A stretch of 64,000 nucleotides of DNA from Artemisia argyi (lineage: Eukaryota > Streptophyta > Magnoliopsida > Asterales > Asteraceae). Each line of letters opens with the position of its first letter. The stretch's first letter is position 1. Positions 1-12,514 of the stretch are shown in pieces. A program made the position numbers and the translations under genes. The stretch spans positions 91,013,055 to 91,077,054 of the forward strand of contig CM060691.1 in assembly GCA_030686995.1 (NCBI GenBank), given 5' to 3'. The notes under the pieces were generated by a model that was not told where the DNA came from, ran no database searches, and worked only from the letters and a program-made list of their open reading frames with translations.

Positions 1-54
1 ACTTCGAAAGACCAAGCATTTAGTACATTTAAGGAATTCAAGCTAAAGGTAGAA

Positions 55-2501
55 ATGGAATTGAGATTGAAAATAAGGATGCTTAGAATAGATAGAGGTG
101 GAGAATTTACATCAAATGAATTCACACAATACTGTAAGGATAATGGAATAGCTAGACAGTTGACAGCACCATACTCACCACAACAGAATGGAGTAGTGGA
201 GAGAAGAAATAGGACAGTGTTATCAACTACGAGGAGTATGATGAAAGCCATGAAGTTACCTTTAACTTTTTGGGCGGAAGCAGTGAAACATGCTATTTAC
301 ATACTAAATAGGGTACCTACAAAAGCCCTAGTAGATAAAACTCCATATGAGGCACTCTACAGAAGAAAACCAAATCTAGAAAACCTAAGGATATTTGGAT
401 GCACAGCTTATGCTAAGATAACAACACCTCATTTAAAGAAGCTGGATGATAGAAGCATACCAATGATCTATTTAGGAGTAGAGGAAGGATCAAAAGCGTG
501 CAAGTTATATGATCCAATAGCCAAGAAGAAATATATTAGTAGGGACGTAAAGTTTATGGAAACAAAGCCGTGGAATTGGGAAAAGAATGGAGAGAATACA
601 AATACACAAGACACATTTATGACTAGTTTTGTGGTAGAAGAAGTTGACAATGCAAACCAAATACCTGTCAACATAGGAAACGATGACGATGTATTTCCAA
701 TACCGGATCCGTTACCAGATCCAACATCAGAACCAAACTCCCCCACAGAACCAAACTCACCATTCACACCACCAACATATAATTACGAACCTAACTCAGA
801 AAGTGAAATAGAAACTACTATTAGTTCACTTAGAAGCTCGTTAGGAAGCTCGGGAAGAATTGATCATACACCAGTTAGAGGATTAAAGGATTTGAAAGCA
901 ATCTACGAAACAGCTAGTGTCGTTGAAGCACCTAGTTTATTCTTCATAGAAGAAGAACCTCGTAACTATAAGGAAGCATCAAAGGATTATAAATGTATTG
1001 AGGCCATGAAGATTGAATTGGATTCAATAAATAAGAACAACACATGGATTCTTACTACATTGCCAGAGAATCAAAAGGCAATTGGACTCAAATGGGTTTT
1101 AAAACCAAAAGAGATACACATGGAAAGATCATTAGATACAAGGCACGTTTAGTAGCAAAAGGATATGTACAAGAACAAGGAATAGACTTCGATGAAGTAT
1201 TTGCCCCAGTAGCTAGGATAGAAACAGTACGATTAATATTAGCGTTAGCAGCATATCACGGTTGGCAAGTTCATCATTTAGACGTAAAATCAGCATTTTT
1301 ACATGGAGATTTGAAAGAAGAAGTCTACGTTACACAACCTGAAGGATTCGTACAACCAGGAGAATCAGGAAAAGTGTACAAGCTTATTAAAGCTTTATGT
1401 GGATTAAGACAAGCACCGAGAGCTTGGAATGTGAAGCTTGATCAAACCTTAAAATCATTAGATTTCAAGAAGTGTAATCTCGAACAAGCAGTTTATACAA
1501 GGAGGACCAAGAACTCAACAATTATAGTTGGAGTTTATGTAGATGATTTAATAATCACGGGCACTCCAAAGAAAGAAGTAGAATTGTTTAAATCCCGGAT
1601 GGAAGAAAAGTTTGAAATGAGCGACTTAGGATTGTTAGCTTATTACCTTGGGATAGAAGTTACACAGACAGGAGGAGAGATTACAATCAAGCAAACAGGT
1701 TATATAAACAAGATCTTAAAGGAAACAAATATGGAAGATAGTAATGATACGAAGATACCAATGGATCCCGGTACTAAGTTGGTCAAGGCGGAAGATGGAG
1801 AATCAGTTGACGCAACTTATTACAGAAGCTTAATTGGAAGTCTCAGGTACTTACTACATACAAGACCAGATCTTAGTTATTCAGTCGGACTACTCAGCAG
1901 ATGGATGCAAGAACCAAAAGAACATCACTTGAAAGCAGTAAAGCAAGTAATCCGATATATTAAAGGAACAAAGGAGCATGGCATAATTTACAAGAAAGAA
2001 GGCGGCTGCAAGATTACAGGATACAGTGATAGTAGTTATGGAATCAACACTGATCAAGGAAAAGGAACTACAGGTGTAGTATTTTATTTTGGAGAGTCAC
2101 CCATTACATGGAGCACTCAGAAACAACCGACAGTGGCACTATCATCATGTGAATCAGAATTTATGGCGGCTACAGCAGCAGCATGTCAAGCATTATGGTT
2201 GAAAAGATTACTCAGTGAATTAACTGGAAATGAAGAACAAAAGATAACGTTGAAGATAGATAACGTCTCAGCAATAGCATTAGTGAAGAACCCAGTTTTT
2301 CATGGAAGAAGTAAACACATAGATATTCGATACCATTTCATTCGAGAATGCGTAGAGAATGGACACATCAACATAGAACATGTCAGAGGAGAACTACAAA
2401 GAGCAGATATACTAACAAAGGCTCTACCAAGATTGAAGTTTATGACAATGCGACAAATGCTCGGAGTTCAAGATTTAACAAAAAGCAAAGATGAAGATTA
2501 A
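55..2501 (+). pseudogene. pol: Copia pol polyprotein, partial, with one frameshift
   Basis: Two overlapping frames carry one polyprotein. Frame one (55-1152) has the integrase with RIDRGGEF, containing a catalytic Asp, and PYSPQQNGVVERRNRT, containing the catalytic Glu, then a Pro/Ser/Asn-rich linker. Frame two (in register from about 1090 to 2501) has RT with LDVKSAFLHGDL and the active-site YVDDLI, then RNase H with SSCESEFMA and KHIDIRYHFIRE. Translation switches frame within a run of Ts and As at about 1091-1100, where both frames read the same Trp-Val/Gly-Phe-Lys region. A single-base indel in that homopolymer is the simplest cause, either a true mutation or a sequencing error. Copia polyproteins are normally one frame, so programmed frameshifting is not expected here. 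Confidence 0.92.
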
Positions 2502-2850
2502 GGAGGAGAATGTGACCCGAAATAATCTTCTCTTATGCTTAGTACTATTATTATTTAGTTTAGTTAAAAGTTAGAAGGACCATTTATGTAGTTTAGAAAG
2601 ATAATAACTAACTTAGTTAGTTAATTCGGTTATGTAACAACCGAATAGACACAATGGTTAGATTTTCGGTTAGGACCAAGTCGAATGGGTGTGACCATTT
2701 GATGAATAGACACAATGGTTCAAACACAATGTTTGAAACCTTATATATAGTTAGATACATGTAACATTACAATGGTTAATGAAATTATAGATTTACTTAT
2801 TCATATTACTTTGCAACTTATTATATCGATCCAAAGATAGTGGGACAACA
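2500..2850 (+). repeat. 3' LTR of the copia element, with purine tract
   Basis: The LTR starts at 2511 with TGTGACCCG directly after the purine-rich tract 2500-2510. It contains an internal near-repeat (AGACACAATGGTT at about 2648 and 2707) and a TATATATAG motif near 2742, a plausible TATA box. The end near 2850 is inferred from a CA-terminated ...GACAACA. The left LTR needed to fix the end is outside the window. Confidence 0.75.
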
Positions 2851-3947
2851 ACCTCATGATCATGTGGAACTTTTAAGAAAAGGCGTCTTCTTCGTTATTA
2901 GTTTGAATAACTACCATACTAGTTTGAATAACTACTATACTATACCTATATCTTGATATGTGATCCTACTTCTGAAAGCTGTTAAGTTGCTTATTTTCTA
3001 GTATTGCTTCACTTATTCGCAAAATGGAGTATCACCAATTTTAGAATACTTTGTTAGTCGTATATGTTATAGGATAAAGTACGTGTTTCGTATCTTATTC
3101 AATACCGAATATTTGTTTATATAATACTTGTAGTCTTCATAATCGAAGGTTTTGTTACTTACTCTCGCTTCAAGCTCATAGCTTTGGCTTGGGAATTCAA
3201 GTTGCAGGTAATCAACCATATTTTTTTAATCTATTTATTAAGTATACTCTCTACTCTATCATTGCTTTGCACCCCTTTGCATACAAGTTTTTTTTTATCC
3301 ATTTACTGATATATACATGTAATATAACAATAGGCAATACAATACGAGTGGTAACAAGTTGCAGGTCAAAAACGTTGTTCTTGCATACGGTACCTCAGTT
3401 GTATCTATATATGAAAGTGGATTGCCACTAGCTTTTATAGAAAAGGAATGCTAATGTGTGCTCTGATTGTTACAGTATTTGTCATCAAGTTATTATGTGC
3501 AATATGGTATATCACTAGGAGAAATATTGAGTGTTAGTCATAGTATATGTTGTGTCTTGCACCATCTGGTCTGTCTAAATCTTCGCTTAAGATCACTTTT
3601 TTTTTTCTTGTTGAGTTTTATGTTAGTGTGATTGATACTCAAATAAGAAGGTGGTTGAAGACTTTAAATTCAGTATAACTAAGAGAAATTACTTTCATAC
3701 CGGGGAACAGAAAGTCAGACGCACTTGATCTGTTTTTTAAAAATAACTGACTTAATCACTAAGAATAACTTATTTGATGTATAACTGACTGAACAATGCA
3801 ATCTTTCAAAATGCACACATTTTACATTCATGTGGTATCTTACTTCTTTTAATCTGATTAAAGAATACAAAATTGGAAATGGCAACTGGATGGAGATATC
3901 AATCGATCTGGATCATTCCCAATGCCATTTGCCTTGTCCGTAGAGGT
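2851..3947. other. Intergenic, no gene recognised
   Basis: AT-rich sequence between the copia LTR and the 3' end of the CLC gene. The only ORF of note (3189-3431) encodes a low-complexity, hydrophobic peptide with no recognisable motif. The stretch just above 3900 is probably the CLC 3'UTR and downstream region. Confidence 0.6.
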
Positions 3948-6900
3948 TTAGCGTCCCTTTTTACTTGCATGTGATTTTTCCAAATGAGGAAATGCACTCA
4001 ATATGTTGTGAGCTCTCAAATCTTGCCTGGTCAAGATCCCGACAACTGGTGGCACCTGCAAGAAGGAGCACAAAATCGGGTTAGTAACAGTATTCAATAG
4101 CATTCCTATGTTTACAAACTATAATATTCAGTAATATATATATTAACTTGTAAAAGTTGAAAGTTAACTTACCGAAGGGCCATGGTACTTTGGTAAAACG
4201 AGCATGTGGCGGAGTCCCACCTGCCTGAATTGCACCAACGCCTTAGCAACAGACATGGTCTCAACCACTGTGTAAGGTGTTGTGTTGGTAATAGGATGTA
4301 AATCCACATACATTTCCATTTCTTCTTTTGTAACCGCCACTTCCTCAATCGTTCCCCATCTTTCTGCCAGCTCAACCCATGTAAACTTTTCTCTAACTTC
4401 CCATTCCTCTGTTCTCCTTCTCTCTTGTAAGAACCATTTCTTGTTTAACACTAATAAAAGATGAGCTCTTAACACAAGTCCATGCACTTCACTAACTTGA
4501 CCCACTGCTGGAACCAGTGTATTATCTACAACGGCAAAAGCATTGTGGGTTGTGTTTCTCAAAACATCCACTATTCGACCCACTTGTTCAATTCCGCATA
4601 GGGTGACTACTGGCGGCTTTATGTCGGCTAATTCACCAACGTTTATGTTTCTCATCCATGGTTCAGGGTGGGCTTCCAAGAAAGGTAACCCTTTAAGTTC
4701 TAGTATGATCTCATAGATACTCGGGTTGAAGCAGTCTCCAACACTTTTTGAAATTAAAAGGACGAGCATTGTTATGGGTAGCAAAAGAAGATTGTTGGTC
4801 AACTCAAGAAATATTACACAAAGGGAAACTGTCATCCTCATTGAACCTGCCATTAATGAAGCTGCACCTAAGACAGCATATAGACCTTGGTCAATGGTTG
4901 TATACGGTCCCATTGCCATACCAAGAAGACGACCATAAGCTGATCCTATGAGGATGATAGGAAGGAAGAGACCAGAGGGCACTGCGATGCCAAATGTGAA
5001 GAGCCCCAATATGCAATAAAGTATGAAGAAAATGACTAAGGAAAATACACGGTATTCGCTGGGAGTGTTGGTGGAGAAAATGTTGCGTACAGCATCATCA
5101 TTGGTTGTAAGGAGAAGAGTGGCTAAATCATTGTAGTGTCCTTTTGGGCAGTTAAATCTCTTGAAGTTCCCCATTCTACCTGTGGTCGGACACTCAGCAT
5201 TCACCATAGTTGGATCGCATGGCGTACAGCTGGCGAGGAACGGGAGTCCGTATAAGCATGCGGAGGTGAATAGTGAGACCGTGAGACTCAGTAGAATTTT
5301 GGCTAATTTTCCTTTTCTGCAAAATTCCATGACAGTCTTAGAATTATTTATGCCTTCATAACAAGTTTAGAATCAGGGGTGTTTGGATGTTCGTCTGACA
5401 GTGATTATGTTATATTATATTATCGGAATTAGACAGTCAGCAGTGGTATAGTGGGCTATAGATTTAAGGTGTTCGGATTTGCATATGGTGTTTGAATCTG
5501 TAATAAGCTGATTACATGTATTTGAGTCTTTAGCAAGTTCATTGGTGAAATGATTAAAAATACAGTTTTGGGAAAAAGATGCATGTTTTGTGGACTGGGA
5601 GTAAAATCCTTTAATCATCAGTTCTGGTGCAGCAGTTTGAAATACTCATATTGACCTATAAATTGTTAGATAAGTAGAAGTACAGGTTATTGATGCTTAC
5701 TCGTTAATGAGATTGTAGAGGCGAAGGACCTTGTGAAGAGCGTAATTGTAAAGACTTCCTAAAACTCCTCCAATGATTCCAATTACGGTTACAGGGATGA
5801 GATCAACAACATGGTATTTCACTGCAACACCACTTACATCAAACATAATTAGCCCACCTTCACCAAAAAGTCCACATTCTCCGGCTTTGCAGTACTCCAT
5901 GAAAGCTCTAAGAACCACCACCACAACTGCTGTACTAAAAAAAGTTCTCCAAAGAAGAGCACTTCTCCACCATGTTGCAACCTCTTCAAGTGCAAACAAC
6001 ACACCTCCAACTGGAGACCTAAAGGCCGCACATACCCCTGAAGAGGCTCCACAAGTGATTATATCTCGTCGATCACGGTCATTGTTGAAGTAACGAATCC
6101 ACTTCCATCTGATCCGGTATTTGTCAGGCCCACCTTGACCTAATAATGAAGCAATGCAGGCACCAATGTGAACCAGAGGCCCTTCTTTCCCTAGGTCCAG
6201 CCCTGCTGCCACAGCTCCTATGCTTCCAATGATCTGTAATTTTAAAGAGATGTTTGAAAACCATTCAGCTGATTTTCAGGTATGATATGATTCTTTTTGC
6301 TTAAGTATTTTCATTAGAATGCCCAACAATTGCTTGTATTTCTTTGTTGGTCAAGTTCTTGACATTATTTACTGATAGTTAAGATGTAACTTATTATTGA
6401 TCAAGTTGAAAAAAAAGAAATGTTTCTAATTGGAAATATTTCTTGATATGAAAACAAGAATATATCAGCCTAAGAATTTGCCAGATCAGTTCGCTATTCG
6501 GATCTTAAATATCATTGGTTCTGCAATGATCTTACCCTGTCCTATGCCTAGGTAGATAAAAGTATACCTATTTTTTCCTTACTGAATTTCAAATTACTGA
6601 TAATTGAATTATGGGCTATTCTGAATTTACAAGGATTGATAATTGAATTATGTGCTATTCAGAATTCATAACTGTTAATAACTGGATTATGGATTTTGCT
6701 ATGCGCACCTTAACAAACATCGTCATTGCACCATACATATTGGGAGTGTCTACACCATTTAAGTAAGCTTTAATTTCAGGAATACCAGGCCCGGCTGCAG
6801 TGGGTGCAAGAAACACAACTAGAAGAGTTGCAACTAGTGTCAATAAAAAGTTAACCCCGGCCATGAGGAAAAATCCCAGCATATATCTGCATCCACCATG

Positions 6901-7475
6901 GTCGTACATAAGCATGCTGTAACTGAATAGTTCTAGAAAGAATAATAATCTGAAGAAAAAAAAATACCTCTCTTTCTCTATGTACTTAACTACAGCCAGT
7001 AGTTTGTATCCTGCAATATTCTCAACTGCTAGATTGATGAGAGTGGCTATGACACCAGTTAAAAGCCCAACCAGGAAAGCCAATAACCACTTAAGAAACA
7101 CATACTGCAACACTTGAGTTTGTGATCTGGTTCTCCAGTCATGCTTGAATAGATCATTCTCGTTGATCCTGCCATTTATAAAAGATTAAAAACATGTTTT
7201 TTTGTTTTATTCCATAATTCTAATGTTCCATCAACTTTTACTAGTATTTAGAAATTATTGAATCAAACTTACTCATAATCCAAACTTTCGATATACGAAA
7301 CTTTGGTGCCAATGAGGGCTAGTGGACTAGACGAAAGTGTTTTATTTCTCTTGAGAAGCGGCTGATGAAGAGAATTGCTCTCTGGATCTGGTTCTTGTTG
7401 ACTTGTTTGTTCTTCCATGTTATTTGTAGTACTAGTATTATTAGTCTCTGCTAATGAGTTTGGATCATTCTCCAT
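3948..7475 (-). CDS. CLC-A: CLC-type nitrate/chloride-proton exchanger (CLC-a/b subgroup), six exons
   Basis: Vacuolar-membrane anion/H+ antiporter of the CLC family. Plant CLC-a members load nitrate into the vacuole. Exons (minus strand): 7475-7273, 7168-6968, 6886-6709, 6233-5701, 5316-4173, 4055-3948. All junctions are GT-AG, and the sum is 2367 nt, 788 codons plus stop, close to the roughly 775 of Arabidopsis CLC-a. Motifs: GPGIPE with Pro168, the residue that favours nitrate (Ser is typical of chloride-type CLCs); GKEGP with gating Glu211; ALEEVATWW with proton Glu278. Many hydrophobic helices lie between about residues 85 and 580. Two CBS domains follow (about 590-670 and 700-780; the last exon encodes the ILTRQDLRAHNIL end). 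The N-terminus carries a QPLLKR di-leucine-like stretch and ESLDYEINENDLFKHDW, typical of the subgroup. Assignment to CLC-a rather than CLC-b is not resolved. The long intron 5700-5317 has no recognised insertion. Confidence 0.96.
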
Positions 7476-7600
7476 TTGATCTGATGCAGATGCGGTTTCA
7501 GAGAGACCTCAGAATTTTGAGTTCTGGCTGGCACTACTGGTTCTCCTGTATTCCAATCAGAGTATGTTATCTCTCTGCTATTTATACCTCAATTTAAGTT
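7476..7600 (-). promoter_or_regulatory. CLC core promoter and 5' leader
   Basis: Upstream of the start codon at 7475 the minus strand reads TATAAATAG at 7586-7578, a good plant TATA box. Transcription should start about 30 nt downstream, near 7550, giving a leader of roughly 75 nt with no upstream ATG obvious in the best context. Inference from motif and spacing only. Confidence 0.6.
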
Positions 7601-9033
7601 TCAATCATGCATATAATTTAGTCATGATGTGTAATATATTCTTTAGTATTTTGTTACGTTAGTGGGGTAGGATTGCTTCCAAAAGATGCACAATTATAAT
7701 CTACTAGATCTGGATAAGAGCAGGGAAATTACAAAATTAACAAGTGTAACTATAAAATAAACAAATGATGGTTCATATTTCCACTTGATAATGTATGTTT
7801 CAGGATTTTGGAAATATATGAAGCAAAATGGCCTTTTGTATTACATAATACACAGTTAAGTCCAAAACCCTTCTACCATATTCCATAATAATTAGCATTG
7901 GTCAAATCAAATAAAAGAAAATGTGAATGTAACTCTTAAAAATTGGTATTTTACTTATTTGAAGACTTACGAGACACTTTACATTTGTTCCTAAAGTTAT
8001 GGCACAATTGCGAAACTACATGCAGCCTTTTGGAAGCATAATTTGATAAGACTTGTTCTATTCTCTAAATGTCTTATTTGGTCATTCTAATCCGAAACAT
8101 TTATTACGTGTACATGTTTCTAATAAGTATCACCCATTTATTCTTTTTTCGAGTCAAATTAGCTCGCCTTTGATAATAACGTATAGGTCGGTCGAATTAT
8201 TTTTTTTCTCTGGCTGAGAAATGAACATAACATGAGATAAGGGTCATATACATGTTTCCTGAAGTAGACTGAAAACATTTAATTGAGTGGATAAAGAAAT
8301 GCTTAATCATTAATCTTCAAGCATTTTGCTTGTATGAGAAAAAATATATAAGAGATTTGAGATCTTTGATTGCTTATCGGATGGCTAGAATAAAAATGGC
8401 TCTTGGGGTAGTCAAAGGTCAGTTTGTACACATGTGCAACTTAATAATCGTTTTCAGGTAGCTACAATGTTTAATCAAGACAGATAGGATGCACATGTGT
8501 CTTGCTGTTGGTCCACGTGGCCTCCAAAAATTGGCCTACTTTGCTGTTGTATTTAAATTGTCATGAGGATCATAAGCATTGTGACTTTCATATGCATGTT
8601 TTTCTTTTGGGACCATTCATATCTGTGTTTTCTTGGTTTCTAACTAGTACTGTAATTGTTAAAGTTAGGCATTGTTTTAGACAGACAAATCTCCCAAGAA
8701 TTGCATGTGTGTTTACACATAGATAAACGATACTTTTGGATCGTAATCGTTTTCAAGTTTTTGTCCATAAACGACATTTTTAATCCACCTTGAAGTATTC
8801 TAAATTTCTAAGTATGTTGTTGAGCTTTTAAGATAATGATTCCGATTAGTTAATGTCATCCGTTTCGAAAAAAAATATACCGTTTGACTTGAAACTTAGT
8901 CTAAATAAAACTTTTGAATTTCCATTGACAATGTATACTAATCAATATCATCAATATTTGCATTCATCACGAAAAGGTGCGACGAACATGGTTTGGCATT
9001 TTATGTGTGAATGTTAGTTTTTGAGTTTTTCAT
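7601..9033. other. Intergenic, CLC upstream region
   Basis: AT-rich sequence with no supported gene or transposon end. The ORF at 8502-8726 has no domain and no splice context. Distal regulatory sites for the CLC gene may lie here but none can be named. Confidence 0.5.
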
Positions 9034-10170
9034 GTGGCAATTATGGAGTTTGATTCATTGTTAAATGTTCTAGTTATCATGATAGAGCGAGAGTCTGAGG
9101 ACTTAGAGCGCTTCAAATGGGTTTGGCGTTTCTTATCGCAAGGTTCTTCGCTATGGTCTAGGTTCATCAAAGCTATTTACGGTGACAGAGGAGCGCTCGA
9201 TAATTTCAATTCTATGTCTAGGCGCGCTCCTTGGCTAGATATCATCTGTGAGATTACTTCTCTTCGTTCCAAGGTATTGATCTTTTTCTCTTCATACGTA
9301 AAAAAGTGGGCAACGGGGAAGACTTTATTTTGAGATGATATTTGGATTAATGGAACGTCTTTGAAGCAACAATGCCCCGAGACTAAACGCTTTGGAATTG
9401 TCTAAACAAATTAGTGTGGCTGAAAAAATAAATCATGTTTACTTGGTATGGTCCTATCGTCGTGCTCCTAGAGGAGTCAAGGAAGAGTAGCAATGTCTTC
9501 TTCAGTCTCGCATTGGTGGTTTAATTTTACCAAATATGCTTGACCGTTGGGTTTGGTCGTTAGAAGCTTCGGGAGAGTTTTCCGTTAAATCGGTTCGAAG
9601 CCTTATTAACGATTTGCTTTTGCCAAAGGAGGACGTTCCTACTAGATGGGTTAACATTATACCCATTAACATTAATGTCTTTGCTTGGAGAGTCTGTTTG
9701 GATAAGTTGCCTACCCGGTTGAATCTTTCCCTTAGAGGTGTGGGTATTTCATCTATTCTTTGTCCTCTTTGCAATATAGTGGAATCCGCTTCCCATCTCT
9801 TCTTTGCGTGCCCTATGGCTCGTCAGTTGTAGATGAAAGTTATGCGTTGGTGGGAGCTTGAAGACATTGATATAGTCTCTTATGATGCATGGCTTCTTTG
9901 GTTAAATAACACCCGTTTTTCTAATCGGTTGAAGGATATCTTTGAAGGTGTTTGTTATGTGAAGTGGTGGTTAATCTGGCGGTTCAGGAATCAATTGCTT
10001 TTCGGTGATAGCCATCCACGTAGAGAGCTTCTTTCTTATGACTTAGTTAGGTTATCATTCAATTGGTGTTCTAATCGTTGTATCTCTAAACTTAATTGGG
10101 TTAATTTGATGAAAAATCTTAATATCATTATCTTGTAATATCTTCTAGTTTTTAATAAATTTGTCGTTCA
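9034..10170 (+). pseudogene. LINE (non-LTR retrotransposon) ORF2 3' end, dead
   Basis: Three consecutive broken reading frames match the end of plant LINE ORF2: the post-RT segment FKWVWRFLSQGSSLWSRFIK at about 9110-9170; a degenerate GNGEDFILR/DDIWING block with a frameshift at about 9305-9345; the zf-RVT zinc-binding domain CPLCNIVESASHLFFACP with its upstream VFAWRVCLDKLPTRLNL (about 9670-9820); then a TAG at 9830 and a tail to 10138 (WWLIWRFRNQ). The Cys-X2-Cys...His-X4-Cys pattern is intact. No poly(A) tail is visible downstream. No endonuclease or RT core is upstream, so this is a 5'-truncated or eroded copy. Confidence 0.85.
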
Positions 10171-11003
10171 AAAAACGAGGATTCAGAGGCGGCGTCCTTG
10201 GAAGTATTAGGACGGGTTTGGTGTATTGCGTAAAATAAAGTTCATTTGTGTACTCCCATTGTAATGGTAAGTTGGACTAAGCCCTACTTCGAGAAAAATA
10301 ACATTGACTAGCTAGTGCGATATTGTATTTTATTTTCTTGTGATTCACATGTTTGTTAATGTATTATTGTGCGCTTAAGCAAACACGTATTCATACGTGA
10401 TGAAAGATGATCATCTTTATGAAAAGGGAAGAATGATCATGTCTTTGACATTTTAGGTTTGAATATTAGTTTTTGGATATGTTAAACTACGTCTTTTTTG
10501 ACATCTGGTGTTTAAAGACCCTTTTTTATAATAAGAAAAGAGAAACCAAACCCGTATAGGTAGGATTTCAAAGAAAATTATAGACGCAAGCGTAATGTGT
10601 TATATTAAACATACATGGATAACTCATAAAATATATGCTCCATATTATCCATGGTAAGCGAATATGAGGAGCATATGCTATAAGAAGAAAGAAAAGCCTT
10701 AAGATTTCGTTTTCTATACGTTTAGTTTTTAAATATTAGATTTGATACCATCTTATCATCAACAACATTAAAAATAAATATAAAAATAAAAATAAAAAGG
10801 AAAAAAACGTTGCTAATAAGTAGTGAGTTCATTGATACACCTTCAATTCGTCGTCTTTTAAATCATCACTTTACATGAAAAGACAAATAAAGTTTTTACT
10901 TTTGAATCTAAGAAAAACATTGATTGTTTGCTTGGTTTGAAAGGCAATGCTAAATGGATTGCCCGTGTAAAATAGGAGGTGATCATTTACAGGCTGGTGA
11001 TTA

Positions 11004-11034
<31 letters not shown>

Positions 11035-11413
11035 GACATTTTGACGATCACATTTAGTTCAATTAACCAAGGACAAAGGTAGTAGCAGCTATAAGAGACG
11101 ATATACCAGTATATATTTAGATTTTAGACGCCTTTTTTAAGTATGCAAATGGCCACTATAGAGGGTTCTATTTATAGGGATGTATGTCAATAATCTTGAA
11201 AGTTAAACGTAACTAATGACTAAAAAATGGGCGAATAACAAAAAAATACATTGAATTTAATGCTTTTTGTGATTGTGTGTAGTCAACTATGTTTTTTCTT
11301 ATTGTATTACTGAACCTTCAAATTTCAATCATTGTGTGTATTTTATGACTATTCTGGCATGTAAAATGATCATTTTACTCATCAAAATTGAAAAAGTTAA
11401 TGGTAAAATGGTC
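10171..11413. other. Intergenic, no gene
   Basis: AT-rich sequence with a 27-nt A run at 11003-11029 and an A-rich stretch near 10770-10800. No coding signal or transposon termini were recognised. Confidence 0.5.
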
Positions 11414-11728
11414 ACAAAATTCTAAGGCTTAGCAATCCCCACCGACTCCCGAGTCCCGACCGAATCCCAACAATTCCCGATCGTTCCGAAACCAAACCGA
11501 GCTTACTCGGGCCGGGACTCGGTTTGGGTTTTCAACAGTTTCGGTTTTTGGGTAGGGACGTGACAAAAACCGAGAAAAGACAAGCAATCCCGACAAATCC
11601 CGAAACCAACCGAACCGACTCGACACAAACCGACCATAATCGGGTCGGGACTCGGGATGGGTTTTCCAGCCATTCGGTTTCGGGTCGGGACTGGTCGGTT
11701 CCGGCCCCATGCTCACCCTTACAAAATA
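11414..11728. mobile_element. hAT-like MITE, unusually G+C-rich
   Basis: A block about 299 bp long (11422-11720) stands out from AT-rich flanks. Its ends are inverted: left CTAAGGCTTAGCA, right TGCTCACCCTTA read inward as TAAGGGTGAGCA. Flanking 8-mers ACAAAATT (11414-11421) and ACAAAATA (11721-11728) match at 7 of 8, the size of a hAT target duplication. The interior is full of TCGGGA, CGGTTT and CCGAAACC motifs in both orientations. The ORFs on both strands here are by-products of this repetitive composition. Confidence 0.7.
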
Positions 11729-12199
11729 CACACAATGATCGAAATATGAAAGTACACACAATAAAAAAAATAGTTGGCGACACACAATCATAAAAAAAGT
11801 CAAGTTCGATGCATTTTTTTGTCATTTGTCCGACTAAAAATAGTAAATTGCGTGAATTTGCATAATGCCAAAGTTCATACATTTCGTTATTAAAAATCGC
11901 ATCCAAAGAGAAGAAAAAACAAAAATCAACGGCCGATAAAAATCTAAAAAACTGTTATTCACATCAAAAAATTTCGCTTAACAATATATGTTGTAAAGCA
12001 AAATCATTTATGGTAACATAAAAGTCTCAACCAAGAGGTTGTCAGCTCAAATTCTATCATAAATAATTATGTAAAATGATATGTTTGTATGAAATTGTAC
12101 ATGTAAAAAAAATAAAAATAAAAAATAAAAGACCTACATAGGCAAAATCCCCTCTCATGACTGTTGGCCACTCTCGACCCTGTTTTGAGACTCTATTAT
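11729..12199. other. Intergenic, no gene
   Basis: AT-rich sequence, no feature recognised apart from short A-rich runs near 12105-12130. Confidence 0.45.
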
Positions 12200-12514
12200 G
12201 ATATAGGTAAGACGTGACATGAGGAAGTTAATGGAAAAGTAAAGCATACTTCTTAGGTACTGGATCAAAGGAGTCGAAGAAGAGATGCCCTACAGGGGAG
12301 GTGGCGGGCTGATGAGGTGAAAAATGAACGACTTTTAAGGGGTCATTTAAGCCCGGAATTGAATTTATTTGATCAAATATTGCCCTAAATCGTTCCTTTT
12401 GTGATTTTAGGTACTTTGGGAGTGAATTCTGGAAATAGAAGCATTTTGGACGTTTTTGGAGCATAAAAGTGAAGAAAACGGCAAAGACTTAATTTTCCAT
12501 GCTGAGAACAGTAC

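Larger units (their letters stand above)
1..2850 (+). mobile_element. Ty1/copia LTR retrotransposon, 3' part (integrase, RT, RNase H, 3' LTR)
   Basis: The window opens inside the pol gene, so the 5' LTR, gag and protease are outside it. Order seen: integrase core, variable linker, reverse transcriptase, RNase H, purine tract, 3' LTR. This integrase-before-RT order defines Ty1/copia. The purine tract AAGGAGGAGAA ends at 2510 and is followed directly by TGTGACCCG, the LTR start. The LTR probably ends near 2850 in ...GGGACAACA. The right target duplication cannot be tested because the left end is missing. One frameshift (see the pol entry) makes this copy non-functional as read, although the reading frames are otherwise long and intact, which suggests a fairly recent insertion. 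Confidence 0.93.
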
